A stretch of 47,732 bases of DNA from Sphingomonadales bacterium (lineage in GTDB: Bacteria; Pseudomonadota; Alphaproteobacteria; Sphingomonadales; Sphingomonadaceae): the NCBI GenBank assembly GCA_028868535.1, contig JAGWUH010000030.1, forward strand, positions 1 through 47,732, read 5' to 3'. Position numbers and translations under genes: made by a program. Positions 1 through 7,775 of the stretch are shown here, piece by piece (position 1 is the first letter of the stretch; each line of letters starts with the position of its first letter). The notes under the pieces are model-generated. The model was not told the DNA's origin, did no database searches, and worked only from the letters and a program-made list of their open reading frames with translations.

Positions 1-178
1 CCCCGGCGTTACGTCGCATTCGCCAGCGACGGGTTTTCCATGTCCGCGTGCCGTGTCCCTACACCCACGCTCCATGCGGTGTCGAAGTCATGGTTGGTCG
101 GGATCGACAAGCGATCCCTCCGGGGTCGCGGCGACGTTGAACTTACGGAGTTTTATGTTGGTCGTGGTCGCGGCGCGA
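1..178. other. Left-edge stretch without a recognisable gene
   Basis: The sequence between the window edge and the end of the SnoaL-like gene has no reading frame with a convincing start, ribosome binding site and protein-like composition on either strand. Short frames crossing it on the plus strand are antisense to the SnoaL gene and the SDR genes. It probably holds the 3' untranslated end of the leftward operon, but no clear hairpin with a T-run is visible. Confidence 0.5.
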
Positions 179-640
179 TCACTCCACCTGCACCCTTATC
201 CGGGAAATCCGCGTCGTCGCGATCTTCCAGGCGCCATCCTCCACCACGTACGTCTCGTGGTAATGCCCCCAGCCGACGAGGTGGCGGAACTCGCCCCCCG
301 GCGGAAACCACATGCGGTCGGTGAACGCCCACACCCCTTCCGCGGTCGTCGCGCTGGTCACCGTGATCTCCGACTGGTTGCCCTGGTGGACCGAAACGAT
401 GCCGAACCGCGCCATTCCGTCCGAAAGCCACTGGTCGCGCCCGCGCAGCGCCACGTTCATCGCCGGCAGGTAGTCCACCCCGCTCTGCGGATCGGTGCAG
501 CAGCCGAAGTATTCGAGCACGCAGTCCTTCGCCAGCACGCTCTTCACCAGCTCGCCGTCACAGGCATCGACCCCGCGCCAGTACTTCGCCCGCGCCTGCC
601 GGATCTCCTCGATCGCCGCCAGTCTCTCCGCCGTATCCAT
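179..640 (-). CDS. SnoaL-like / NTF2-fold nuclear transport factor 2 family protein
   Basis: This is a 153-residue protein of the usual length for a SnoaL-like NTF2 fold. It begins with the typical alpha-helical entry (ERLAAIEEIRQARAKYWRGVD) and has a long C-terminal sheet (WGHYHETYVVEDGAWKIAT). Family members act as small isomerases, dehydratases, hydroxylase partners or dioxygenase beta-subunit-like folds, so the exact reaction cannot be assigned. The ATG at 640 overlaps the TGA of the upstream SDR by one base, so the two are translationally coupled. It is the last gene of the leftward SDR-SDR-SnoaL unit and presumably acts on the same catabolic intermediates. The frame stays open upstream, but that extension overlaps the SDR out of frame and is not used. 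Confidence 0.82.
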   Translation of the reverse strand: MDTAERLAAIEEIRQARAKYWRGVDACDGELVKSVLAKDCVLEYFGCCTDPQSGVDYLPAMNVALRGRDQWLSDGMARFGIVSVHQGNQSEITVTSATTAEGVWAFTDRMWFPPGGEFRHLVGWGHYHETYVVEDGAWKIATTRISRIRVQVE

Positions 641-1395
641 CAGATGTACCGCCCTCCGTTCACCCCGATCACCTGCCCGGTGACATAGCCCGCCTCGTCC
701 GAAGCCAGCCAGGCCGCCGCACCGGCGATGTCCTCCGGCTCGCCGTGCCGCCGGATCGGCCCGGCATCGATCATCGCCTGGAACTTCGCCTGCATCTCCG
801 GCCGCTCGAAGCTCGCCAGCGACATCTCGGTGTTGTGCACGAACCGCGGCGGGATCGTGTTCGCGGTGATCCCATGCTCGCCGAACTCCTGCGCCAGCGT
901 CCGCGTCAGCGCGATCATCCCGCCCTTGCTGGCCGAATAGTGCGCCATGTTCGCCGCGCCCGACTGCGCGCTCGAAGAGGAGATCATGATGATCCGCCCC
1001 CATTTCGCCGCCAGCATGTCGGGCATCACCACCTGCGTGACCGTGAAGGCGCTGCGCAGGTTCACCGCCAGCATCCGGTCCCAGGTGTCCTCGGTCAGTT
1101 CCATGAACGGCACGAACCCGGTCATCCCGGCATTGTTCACCACGATCAGCACCGGCCCCAGCTCGCGCCGCAACCGGTCCACTGCCGCCTGCACCCGGCT
1201 GCGGTCGGACACGTCCGCCGCCAGCCCGATCGCCCGGCCCCCCGCCGCGCGCACCTCCGCCGCGGTCCGTTCCGCGCCTTCCCCGTTCAGGTCCAGCGCC
1301 CCGATCGCCACGCCGTCGCGCGCCAGCCGCAGGCAGATCGCCCGTCCGATTCCCGCTGCCGCGCCGGTGACGAGCGCGACCTTGCCGCTATCCAT
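640..1395 (-). CDS. SDR-family NAD(P)-dependent oxidoreductase (FabG-like)
   Basis: A 251-residue classical short-chain dehydrogenase/reductase. It has the cofactor motif TGAAAGIG near residues 10-17, an acidic residue after beta-2 (ALDLNG) that favours NAD over NADP, the NNAG motif, the catalytic Ser in SSSSAQ, and YSASK supplying Tyr and Lys. It ends with the common VNGG segment. The expected reaction is reversible oxidation of a secondary alcohol, or a 3-hydroxyacyl or hydroxysteroid-like substrate; the sequence does not define which. The ATG at 1395 is preceded by GGGGAGG at good spacing. It follows another SDR by 79 bases and overlaps the SnoaL gene by one base. The 79-base gap contains a near copy of the island's promoter box (1421-1430). 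Confidence 0.9.
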   Translation of the reverse strand: MDSGKVALVTGAAAGIGRAICLRLARDGVAIGALDLNGEGAERTAAEVRAAGGRAIGLAADVSDRSRVQAAVDRLRRELGPVLIVVNNAGMTGFVPFMELTEDTWDRMLAVNLRSAFTVTQVVMPDMLAAKWGRIIMISSSSAQSGAANMAHYSASKGGMIALTRTLAQEFGEHGITANTIPPRFVHNTEMSLASFERPEMQAKFQAMIDAGPIRRHGEPEDIAGAAAWLASDEAGYVTGQVIGVNGGRYI

Positions 1396-1474
1396 GGCGA
1401 TGACCTCCCCGCTAATGCTGATTCGCTGTTCAGCAGCAGCCTCGACCAGTTCGCCGCCGATGGAAAGCGCGAAT

Positions 1475-2287
1475 TCAGCCCTTGCGCGCGGTGGAGATTC
1501 CGGCGGACAGGCCGCCGTCCACCGGCAGGTTCACCCCGGTGATGTTCGCCGCCAGGTCGCTCGCCAGTAAGAGCGCGGCATTCGCGCAATCCTCCGGCGC
1601 GATCGGCCGCCCCAGCGGATGGCTAGCGCTCATCGAAGCATGCGCCGCTTCCGAATGCGCGATCCCGGGCAGGAAGTTGGTCGGCATCCCCGCCGGGCAG
1701 ACAGAGTTCACGCGGATGCCCGCCGGCGCCATCTCGATCGCCAGCGTCCTGGTCAGCGCGGTGATCGCCCCCTTGGTCGCGCCATAGGCGACGTTGCCAT
1801 AGCCGATCAGCCCCGCCACCGACGCGGTGTTGACGATCACCCCGCCGCTCCCCCGACCATCCGCGGCCTGGGCCTCGAACTGCCGGACCGCCGCCAGGCA
1901 GCCGTTCATCACCCCGAACACGTTGACGTCGAAGACGCGATCGACGTCGCTGCGCTGGGTCGCCAGGAAGCCGCGCCCCGAACCGTCGGCCTTGGGAATG
2001 ATCGTGATCCCGGCGTTGTTGTAGATCACGTCCAGCCGGCCCCACGCCGCCACCGCCGCCGCCACCAGCGCATCGACCTGCGCCGCATCGCCGACGTCGC
2101 ATCCCGCCGCCAGCGCGGCGTGCCCCTCGGCCTTGACCAGCTCCGCCGTCTCCCGCGCCGCGGCCGCGTCGATGTCGGCACAGGCCACGCTCGCGCCGTT
2201 CCGCGCGAAGATCAGGCACGCGGCCCGGCCGACGCCCGATCCGGCCCCGGGGATCACGGCTATCTTGCCGGGCAGCAGTCCCTGCAT
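1475..2287 (-). CDS. SDR-family oxidoreductase with an altered glycine motif
   Basis: A 270-residue classical SDR with NNAG, a catalytic Ser (VNTAS), YGATK for Tyr/Lys, and VDGG near the C-terminus. An Asp after beta-2 (ACADID) suggests NAD use. The Rossmann motif is unusual: the Thr of the standard TGxxxGxG is a Pro (IPGAGSGVG). The ATG at 2287 was chosen because GGGAG lies seven bases upstream; a TTG 21 bases further upstream is in frame but lacks such a site. It is the first gene of a leftward unit with a second SDR and a SnoaL-like protein. It is divergent from the IclR-type regulator, with promoter and box at 2302-2357. Likely an alcohol or hydroxyacyl dehydrogenase of the island's pathway. 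Confidence 0.88.
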   Translation of the reverse strand: MQGLLPGKIAVIPGAGSGVGRAACLIFARNGASVACADIDAAAARETAELVKAEGHAALAAGCDVGDAAQVDALVAAAVAAWGRLDVIYNNAGITIIPKADGSGRGFLATQRSDVDRVFDVNVFGVMNGCLAAVRQFEAQAADGRGSGGVIVNTASVAGLIGYGNVAYGATKGAITALTRTLAIEMAPAGIRVNSVCPAGMPTNFLPGIAHSEAAHASMSASHPLGRPIAPEDCANAALLLASDLAANITGVNLPVDGGLSAGISTARKG

Positions 2288-2301
2288 CCTGGTTCTCCCG
2301 A

Positions 2302-2357
2302 ATTCCAAACTGTGAATGTTTGTTCGGAGTGTAGATGGACATGCTTCCGCCGGTCAA
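2302..2357 (-). promoter_or_regulatory. Promoter and 27-bp box F for the SDR-SDR-SnoaL operon
   Basis: On the minus strand a -35-like TTGACC (2357-2352) is followed after 17 bases by CTACAC (2334-2329). The box lies directly next to it, at 2328-2302: TCCGA-N7-TTCAC-AGTTTGGAAT. It matches box C (9001-9027) at 18 of 27 positions in the same register. Its place just after the -10 fits a repressor site. The promoter elements are matched by eye. Confidence 0.55.
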
Positions 2358-2383
2358 TCGCCACGGCGAGCAATGCGCCGCTA

Positions 2384-2432
2384 TTGACGCAAATTTTGCC
2401 GCGCCCTAGGAGGCCCGTTCGAAATAGCGAAA
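2384..2432 (+). promoter_or_regulatory. Promoter and half box A of the iclR-type gene
   Basis: TTGACG (2384-2389), a 17-base spacer and TAGGAG (2407-2412) form a candidate promoter. The right half of the island box follows as TTCGA-AATAGCGAAA (2418-2432), in the same register as the full boxes; the left TGCGA half is absent. AATAGCGAA also forms an imperfect inverted repeat with TTCGCGA at 2434-2440. The site lies upstream of the regulator start at 2458, so autoregulation is plausible. Confidence 0.5.
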
Positions 2433-2457
2433 ATTCGCGAGGCGGGGCGGTAAAGCG

Positions 2458-3294
2458 ATGGCGCGTAGTTCTCCGGGCGTGCGGCGAATGGCCGCCGTGC
2501 TCGATTTCATGGCCGATCACCCGGGGCAGGCCTTCGCGCTGACCGACCTGGTCCGCGCCCTGCGCCTGTCGCGCGCCACCTGCCACGCGCTGCTCACCGG
2601 CCTGGTCGAGGTCGGCTACCTCTACCGCACCAGCGAGAAGACCTATGTCCTCGGGCCGGCGCTCGCCACCATCGGCCGCGTCGCCGCGGAGCATTTCTCG
2701 CCGTTGCAGATCGCCAAGCCGGAAATGCGCCGCCTGGCCGACCAGTTCGACGTCGTCTGCGCGGCGATGTTCCTGGAAGGCGACAACATCGTCAGCCGCG
2801 AACGCGCTGCCAGCGCCAGCCACGTCGGCTACTCGCTGCCGCTGGGCACGCGCATCCGCCTGCGTCCGCGCTCGATGCCGGTGTTCCTGGCATCGGCCCC
2901 GGCCGAAGCCCGCGCGTTCCTCGATTCGGTTTCCGCTACCCCTGCCCAACGCGAAACCGCGGAGGCGGTGATGGCCTTCGTCCGCGCGCACGGCTTCAGC
3001 GTGCTGGTGCGCACGATCGGCGAGGACGCCGAACCCGACGCGCCGATCGTCCACGCCGAGGACGGCGATTTCCCGGTGGTCACGCTCGACCGGATCGCCC
3101 CCGGCGAGACGTACGCGCTGTCGTCGCTGACCGCGCCGGTGTTCGACGCGCGCGGCCGGGTGGAGTTCGTGCTCGGCCTGATGGGCTTCCATGGCTCGCG
3201 CAGCGGCGAGGAGATCCTCGCGATCGGCGGCCAGCTCCGCCAGGCCTGCGACCGCATCGGCGACTTTCTCGCCGGAAAGGCCACTCCCGCCTGA
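2458..3294 (+). CDS. IclR-family transcriptional regulator
   Basis: A 278-residue protein of standard IclR size. Residues about 10-70 form the winged helix-turn-helix (FALTDLVRALRLSRATCHALLTGLVEVGYLYR, then the wing KTYVLGPALATIG). The rest is the IclR effector-binding domain, ending with VLGLMGFHG and a helix carrying LRQACDRIGDFL. Family members bind small aromatic or carboxylic effectors and repress or activate catabolic operons. It is divergent from the SDR operon and followed by an APH-like gene. Half copies of the island's promoter box lie before both this gene and its downstream neighbour, so it is the best candidate to bind the boxes. That link is inferred from position only. Confidence 0.9.
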   Translation: MARSSPGVRRMAAVLDFMADHPGQAFALTDLVRALRLSRATCHALLTGLVEVGYLYRTSEKTYVLGPALATIGRVAAEHFSPLQIAKPEMRRLADQFDVVCAAMFLEGDNIVSRERAASASHVGYSLPLGTRIRLRPRSMPVFLASAPAEARAFLDSVSATPAQRETAEAVMAFVRAHGFSVLVRTIGEDAEPDAPIVHAEDGDFPVVTLDRIAPGETYALSSLTAPVFDARGRVEFVLGLMGFHGSRSGEEILAIGGQLRQACDRIGDFLAGKATPA

Positions 3295-3311
3295 TGACGG
3301 CAGCGTGGCGC

Positions 3312-3364
3312 TTGACGACGGCGGCGCTTGCTCACATAGAAAATCGCGAATAATCGTTCGCGAT
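3312..3364 (+). promoter_or_regulatory. Promoter and palindromic box B before the first APH-like gene
   Basis: TTGACG (3312-3317), a 17-base spacer and CATAGA (3335-3340) are followed at once by AATCGCGAAT (3342-3351). Here the element is also half of a perfect inverted repeat: ATCGCGAA at 3343-3350 and TTCGCGAT at 3357-3364, separated by 6 bases. It overlaps the expected transcription start, as an operator would. The coding start at 3407 has its own GGGAGAGG ribosome site. Confidence 0.55.
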
Positions 3365-3406
3365 GGGGAATTGCTCGACGGCCCCCGCGCAACCGGGAGA
3401 GGCCTC

Positions 3407-4468
3407 ATGTCCGACGTCATCGTTGCCCCTGAAACCCGCGATCTCGACGATCTCGCCGGCAGCCTCGGCGACTGGCTGGCCGAGCGCATGCCACAGGCGC
3501 AGGGCCTGCGCGTGGTCAACCTCGACTACCCGCGCGGTGCCGGGCAGAGCCATGAAACCATCCTGTTCGACGTCGAGTGGCGCCAGGGCTACGCGGTGCA
3601 GACGATGGGTTGCGTGGTCCGCATCAGGCCCGGCGCCTTCACCGTCTTCCCCGACAACCTGTTCGACGAGCAGTACCAGGTCATGCGTCGCCTGTTCGAG
3701 GACGGGCGCGTCAGGATCGCCGAGCCGCTCTGGATCGAGAACGATCCGGCCGTGCTCGGCAAGCCGTTCTTCGTCATGCGCAAGGTCCAGGGCCGCGTGC
3801 CGGTGTCGATCCCGCCCTATGCGCGCGAGGGCTGGGTCAAGGACGCCACCCCGGCGCAACGGCGGACGATGTGGGAATCGGGCGTGCGCCAGCTCGCCGC
3901 GATCCAGACCGTGCCGGTCGACGGGTTCGACTTCCTCGCGGGGCCGGCGCACGCGCGCAGCGGCCTGGCGCAGGAATGGGACAAGTACGTCCGCTTCGTC
4001 GCATGGCTGGCCGCCGAAGGCGCGACGCCGGAATACCTGCGGCCGCTGGAGAAGGGCCTCGCCCGGCTCGATGCCTGCCGCCCCGCCAACCAGCCCGAAG
4101 GGCTGGTCTGGGGCGACGCGCGGCTCGGCAACATGATGTTCGGCGATGATTTTCAGGTGCTGGCGGTGATGGATTGGGAACAGCCCTCGCTCGGCGGCGC
4201 GCTGCACGACCTCGCCTGGTTCGCGGAGATCTGCGACACGATGCACGGCCGCAACTGCCGCTTCGCCGAGCCGCTGGAGGGCATGGGCAGCTTCGACGAA
4301 ACCGTGGCGTTGTGGCAGGAGGTCAGCGGCAAGTCCGCCGCCGACCTCGACTGGTACGTCGATTTCGCCCGCGTCAAGATGAGCTGCACCGGCGTCCGCC
4401 TCGGCCTGCTGCGTGGCACCTACATGATGACGCCGGACGACATCGCTAAGCGTCTCAGGGTGGCCTGA
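3407..4468 (+). CDS. Phosphotransferase family protein (APH/ACAD10-like kinase fold), copy 1
   Basis: A 353-residue protein with the aminoglycoside phosphotransferase/choline kinase fold. The N-lobe holds the conserved Lys-type region (FVMRKVQGRVP). The catalytic loop reads LVWGDARLGNMMF (Gly-Asp then Asn), and the metal-binding Asp follows in VMDWEQP. In bacterial catabolic clusters such proteins usually accompany acyl-CoA dehydrogenases and are thought to phosphorylate hydroxyacyl-CoA or related hydroxyl groups rather than antibiotics. The ATG at 3407 follows GGGAGAGG; the longer in-frame extension to 3191 overlaps the regulator gene and is not credible. It has its own promoter with box B. 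Its stop codon lies inside a hairpin shared with the convergent chemoreceptor gene. Confidence 0.85.
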   Translation: MSDVIVAPETRDLDDLAGSLGDWLAERMPQAQGLRVVNLDYPRGAGQSHETILFDVEWRQGYAVQTMGCVVRIRPGAFTVFPDNLFDEQYQVMRRLFEDGRVRIAEPLWIENDPAVLGKPFFVMRKVQGRVPVSIPPYAREGWVKDATPAQRRTMWESGVRQLAAIQTVPVDGFDFLAGPAHARSGLAQEWDKYVRFVAWLAAEGATPEYLRPLEKGLARLDACRPANQPEGLVWGDARLGNMMFGDDFQVLAVMDWEQPSLGGALHDLAWFAEICDTMHGRNCRFAEPLEGMGSFDETVALWQEVSGKSAADLDWYVDFARVKMSCTGVRLGLLRGTYMMTPDDIAKRLRVA

Positions 4469-4484
4469 CCGCGCCGGGTCAGGC
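4463..4484. terminator. Hairpin over two convergent stop codons
   Basis: GCCTGACC (4463-4470) pairs perfectly with GGTCAGGC (4477-4484) across a 6-base loop. The TGA of the APH-like gene (4466-4468) and the TGA of the convergent chemoreceptor gene (4481-4479) both lie inside it. No T-run follows on either strand, so termination by this stem is only likely. Confidence 0.45.
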
Positions 4485-5996
4485 GGCGCGGCGCAGCGCC
4501 GGAGCCTCCTGGCCATGGAAGCGTTGCACAGCGGCCATCAGCGTGTCGGTCTCCTGCGCCAGCGTGCGCAGCGCGGCATTGCTTTCCTCCACCATCGCCG
4601 CGTTCTGCTGGGTGGACCGGTCGATCGCGCCGAACGTCTCGCGCACGCCGGTCAGGTCGCCGGCGTTGCCGCGCGCGGCCTCGGCGATGCGCGCGACCGT
4701 GCCCGAGATCGTCGTTACCTCGTCGAGCAGCTCCTGCAGCACTTCGCCGGTCCGGGTCACCAGCGCGACGCCCTCGCTGACCTGGCTGGTCGAGGTGGTG
4801 ATCAGCGACTTGATGTCCTTGGCCGCATCGGCGCTGCGCTGCGCCAGCGCCCGCACTTCGTTGGCGACGACGGCGAAGCCCTTGCCGGCATCGCCCGCGC
4901 GCGCCGCCTCGACGCCGGCGTTCAGCGCCAGCAGGTTGGTCTGGAATGCTATGCCGTCGATCAGCGTGACGATCTGGCCGATCTCGCTCGCCGATTGCTC
5001 GATCCGCTGCATCGTCGCCATGGCTTCGGCCATGACTTCCTGGCCCTGCGCAGCCCGCTCCTGCGAGTGGCTGAGCGTGTCGCTGGCCTCCGCGGCAAGC
5101 GACGCGGTATCGTTGGCGGACGCCGCGACGGTGCCGATCGCGTGGCTGGCCTGCTCGACCGAGGAGGCCTGCGATTCGGTGCGCCGGGCGAGGTCGTCGG
5201 CGGCCATGCGGATCTCGCGGGCGCCGTTCTGGATCTCGCCCGAGCACTGCGCGACGCTGCCGACGAGCGTGTTCAGGTCCGCCAGCGCGCTGTTGAAGTT
5301 GCTGCGCAGTTCCTCGAACGCCGGCGGGAACCGCTGCTCGATGCGGCAGCCGAGCTCACCCGCGGCGAGCGCCTTGAGGCCCTGCTCGATCGCCTCGACG
5401 ACCTGCCGCTGTTCGGCGTCGCGCCGGGCGCGCTCCTGCTGCGACGCCTGCTCCGACAGGGCGACGTGCTCGCGCGCCGCCACTTGCGCCAGCAACATGC
5501 GTTCCAGCCGCTGCGCCAGCACCATCAGCACGCCGGTCTCGATCACCACGATCACCGCGTGCAGCACCACCCGCGCGAGATCGGCGTCGGCGCCGAAGAC
5601 ATAGGCGGGCGCCGCGAAATTCAGCACGAGGTGATGCACGGCCGTCACCGCCGCGCCGGCCAGTACCGGCCGCCAGTCGGCCAGGCCGGCCAGCACCGCG
5701 ATCACCGCGAAGAAGGTCATGTGCAGGTCGATCAGCCAGCTGCTGCCCGACCACTGGTAAAGCAGGATCGCGCAGTACACCGGCAGCGTCGCCCCCAGCG
5801 TGATCCGCGTGACGGCATCGTCGCGGCCCTTGATCGCCGCCCAGGCCGGGTAGATCGACAGCGCCAGCGCCAGCACCACCGGCAACGCGCCGGTGCCGGC
5901 GAAAAAACTGCCGCCGGCGATGATCGCGTTGATCAGCCAGGCGATCGCCGCGATGACGCGGACGCCCTGGCGGCGCAGATTGCTGAGTTCGTCCAT
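4479..5996 (-). CDS. Methyl-accepting chemotaxis protein with six-helix membrane sensor
   Basis: A 505-residue chemoreceptor. The N-terminal about 165 residues hold six hydrophobic helices and no large periplasmic domain. Several histidines lie in or beside helices 4-6 ([24 protein letters not shown]), which suggests a bound cofactor or metal, or sensing within the membrane. A HAMP-like unit ([20 protein letters not shown]) follows. The signalling hairpin has the standard tip region ([20 protein letters not shown]). No C-terminal CheR/CheB tethering pentapeptide is seen. The ATG at 5996 follows the stop of a small membrane protein by two bases. It lies downstream of the P450 in the same direction, so it may help cells move toward the island's substrate (inference). 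Confidence 0.92.
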   Translation of the reverse strand: MDELSNLRRQGVRVIAAIAWLINAIIAGGSFFAGTGALPVVLALALSIYPAWAAIKGRDDAVTRITLGATLPVYCAILLYQWSGSSWLIDLHMTFFAVIAVLAGLADWRPVLAGAAVTAVHHLVLNFAAPAYVFGADADLARVVLHAVIVVIETGVLMVLAQRLERMLLAQVAAREHVALSEQASQQERARRDAEQRQVVEAIEQGLKALAAGELGCRIEQRFPPAFEELRSNFNSALADLNTLVGSVAQCSGEIQNGAREIRMAADDLARRTESQASSVEQASHAIGTVAASANDTASLAAEASDTLSHSQERAAQGQEVMAEAMATMQRIEQSASEIGQIVTLIDGIAFQTNLLALNAGVEAARAGDAGKGFAVVANEVRALAQRSADAAKDIKSLITTSTSQVSEGVALVTRTGEVLQELLDEVTTISGTVARIAEAARGNAGDLTGVRETFGAIDRSTQQNAAMVEESNAALRTLAQETDTLMAAVQRFHGQEAPALRRAA

Positions 5997-5998
5997 GG

Positions 5999-6334
5999 TC
6001 AGTCCTTCACAAGCAGGGGCGAGCACAGGCGCTCGGGCGCGGTCACGGGCACGATGCCCCGGCGCAGCAGGGTCCAGAACGGCACGCCGCGCGGGGCATG
6101 CACGATCAGCGAGCCGGGAATGCGCGCGGAGCCGACCAGCGCCAGTCCGTCGATGCCGGCCAGCCGCGCGCGCGCCATCGGCCTGCCGTCGAGCGGCAGC
6201 AGCAGCACCGCGCCACCCGTGCGCGGCACCAGCAGGCAGGCGGCGAGCACCAGCGCGGCAAGCCCCGCCTGCACCAGCGCCGGCGTAGCCCCGCCGGCAA
6301 CCGCCCCCGCAATCGATGGTCCCCGAAAGTTCAT
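5999..6334 (-). CDS. Small membrane-anchored protein of unknown function
   Basis: A 111-residue reading frame ends two bases before the chemoreceptor start, so translational coupling is likely. It has one strong hydrophobic segment (about residues 20-50, [24 protein letters not shown]) followed by a soluble tail rich in Arg, Val and Pro. I do not recognise a family. The ATG at 6334 was chosen as first residue of a Gly-rich N-terminus; in-frame alternatives exist at 6355 (ATG) and 6382 (GTG), and none has a good ribosome binding site. It lies between P450 no. 1 and the chemoreceptor and may be a periplasmic or sensing partner, but that is speculative. Confidence 0.5.
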   Translation of the reverse strand: MNFRGPSIAGAVAGGATPALVQAGLAALVLAACLLVPRTGGAVLLLPLDGRPMARARLAGIDGLALVGSARIPGSLIVHAPRGVPFWTLLRRGIVPVTAPERLCSPLLVKD

Positions 6335-6412
6335 AGGCGGGGACGTTATCGCCATCGTGCTTTGGATTTTGCTGCGCGCCACTAAGGGCGACTGCTTGGT
6401 GAACCCGCCCGC

Positions 6413-7705
6413 TCAGCGCAGGCGCACCTCTAGGCCGGAAACGCCGCCCTGCTCCAGCCCGCCGGTCAGGAACGGCGGCGGCGCTTCGGGATCGAGCCGG
6501 ATGTCGGGGAAGGCATCGAGCAGCGCGTTGATGCCGCAGGCCATCTCCACCCGGGCGACGTTCATGCCGAGGCAGCGATGCGTGCCAAGCCCGAACGCGG
6601 TGTTGGTCAGCACCGGCCGGTGGATGTCGAAGGCATCGGGATCGTGCCAGCGGGCCGGATCGCGATTGGCCGGGCCGAGCCCGAGTTCGAGCACGTCGCC
6701 GGCCTTGATCGCGCAACCGAAGAAGTCGGTGTCCTGCAGCACCAGCCGATAGTGGTAGGGCGCGGTGGGCTCCCAGCGCAGCCCTTCCTCGATCGCCGCG
6801 TCGAGCAGGCCGCGGTCCACCTTGACCTGCGCGAGCTGGTCGGGATGGGTCAGCAGCGCGAACAGGGTGATGCCCATCTGCCGCCACGAGGTGCCCCCGC
6901 CCGCCACCATGATGAGCTTGGCGTGGGTGACGATTTCCTCGTCGGTCAGCGGCCGCTCCGCCTCGCCGGGCAGTTTCAGCACCGTGTCGAGCATCAGGCT
7001 GACAAGGTCGTCGGCGCGGGCGGCGCGGCGCGCGGCGATCAGTTCGTGCAGCAGGCTCTCGACCAGCCGGCCGTTGCGCACCCGCTCCTCCAGCGTGATG
7101 CCGCGGCTGGCGCTGGTCGAATTGAGGTAGGCGTGGCGGAACGACAGCGCCTGCTGGCCGGACAGGCCCAGCGCGGTGGTGATGGTATAGACCGGGATGC
7201 GCGCGCAATAGTCGATGTTCAGCTCGGCGCGATCGCCGCGGCCCAGCCGTTCGATCAGGCGTTCGATGATCGCGTCGATCGTGCGCTTGCGCCACCAGGT
7301 CAGCGCCTCGTGCATCTGGAACATCGGCTGCACGGTGCGGCGATAGGCGCGGTGGCGAGGGGGGTCGAGCTCGAGCAGCGCGGTGCCGCGGTCGCCCAGC
7401 TTAGGGTCCTGCTGCACGGTGTTGGAGAACAGCCCAGGATTGCGGAACGCCGCCTCGCAGGCCTCGTATCCCAGCACCGTCCAGTGCTGCCTTCCGGCCG
7501 CCATCTGGTGCCGCTCATAGCTCAGAGGCAGTCCCAGGATCTCGCGCAGCTTGCCCTTGTGCACCGGTCCCCGCGCCCGCAGCGCGTGAATTTCGGGCGT
7601 GACGTCGCGCTCGATGAAATTGCCCATCGCCTCCGCCTCGCGGCGCACGTCGTACAGTTCGTGGTACAGCGGGTCGTCGGCGAGGAGAACGTCGTCTTCG
7701 GTCAT
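6413..7705 (-). CDS. Cytochrome P450, copy 1
   Basis: A 430-residue soluble bacterial P450. It has the C-helix region [11 protein letters not shown] (near 113-123), an ExxR pair at E307/R310, and the heme loop [10 protein letters not shown] with the thiolate Cys at 378. The I-helix reads AGGGTS (268-273): the acidic residue before the Thr, normally part of the proton relay, is Gly. P450s hydroxylate or oxidise unactivated carbons using electrons from ferredoxin and its reductase; no such partner is in the window. It follows the amidohydrolase in the same direction after a 70-base gap containing a long hairpin. The ATG at 7705 is preceded on its strand by CGGAGCAGGC. The substrate is unknown. 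Confidence 0.93.
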   Translation of the reverse strand: MTEDDVLLADDPLYHELYDVRREAEAMGNFIERDVTPEIHALRARGPVHKGKLREILGLPLSYERHQMAAGRQHWTVLGYEACEAAFRNPGLFSNTVQQDPKLGDRGTALLELDPPRHRAYRRTVQPMFQMHEALTWWRKRTIDAIIERLIERLGRGDRAELNIDYCARIPVYTITTALGLSGQQALSFRHAYLNSTSASRGITLEERVRNGRLVESLLHELIAARRAARADDLVSLMLDTVLKLPGEAERPLTDEEIVTHAKLIMVAGGGTSWRQMGITLFALLTHPDQLAQVKVDRGLLDAAIEEGLRWEPTAPYHYRLVLQDTDFFGCAIKAGDVLELGLGPANRDPARWHDPDAFDIHRPVLTNTAFGLGTHRCLGMNVARVEMACGINALLDAFPDIRLDPEAPPPFLTGGLEQGGVSGLEVRLR

Positions 7706-7722
7706 GCCTGCTCCGTGGCGAG

Positions 7723-7756
7723 GGCCGTGATCCCCGCGAGGGAGCGGGGATCACGG
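7723..7756 (-). terminator. Perfect 14-bp stem between amidohydrolase and P450 genes
   Basis: GCCGTGATCCCCGC (7723-7736) and its exact complement (7743-7756) enclose a 6-base loop. It lies between the amidohydrolase stop at 7776 and the P450 start at 7705. There is no T-run, so it may be an attenuating or mRNA-stabilising stem, or a palindromic repeat, rather than a full terminator. Confidence 0.5.
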
Positions 7757-7775
7757 CGATATTCCGGCGACCAGG

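Noticed and set aside
3407..4468. Aminoglycoside resistance gene
   Set aside because: The fold is APH-like, but the length, divergent N-lobe and catabolic context fit the cluster-associated phosphotransferase group better.
4515..6752. Plus-strand open frame of 745 codons
   Set aside because: Antisense to the chemoreceptor, small protein and P450; Arg- and His-rich with no motifs.
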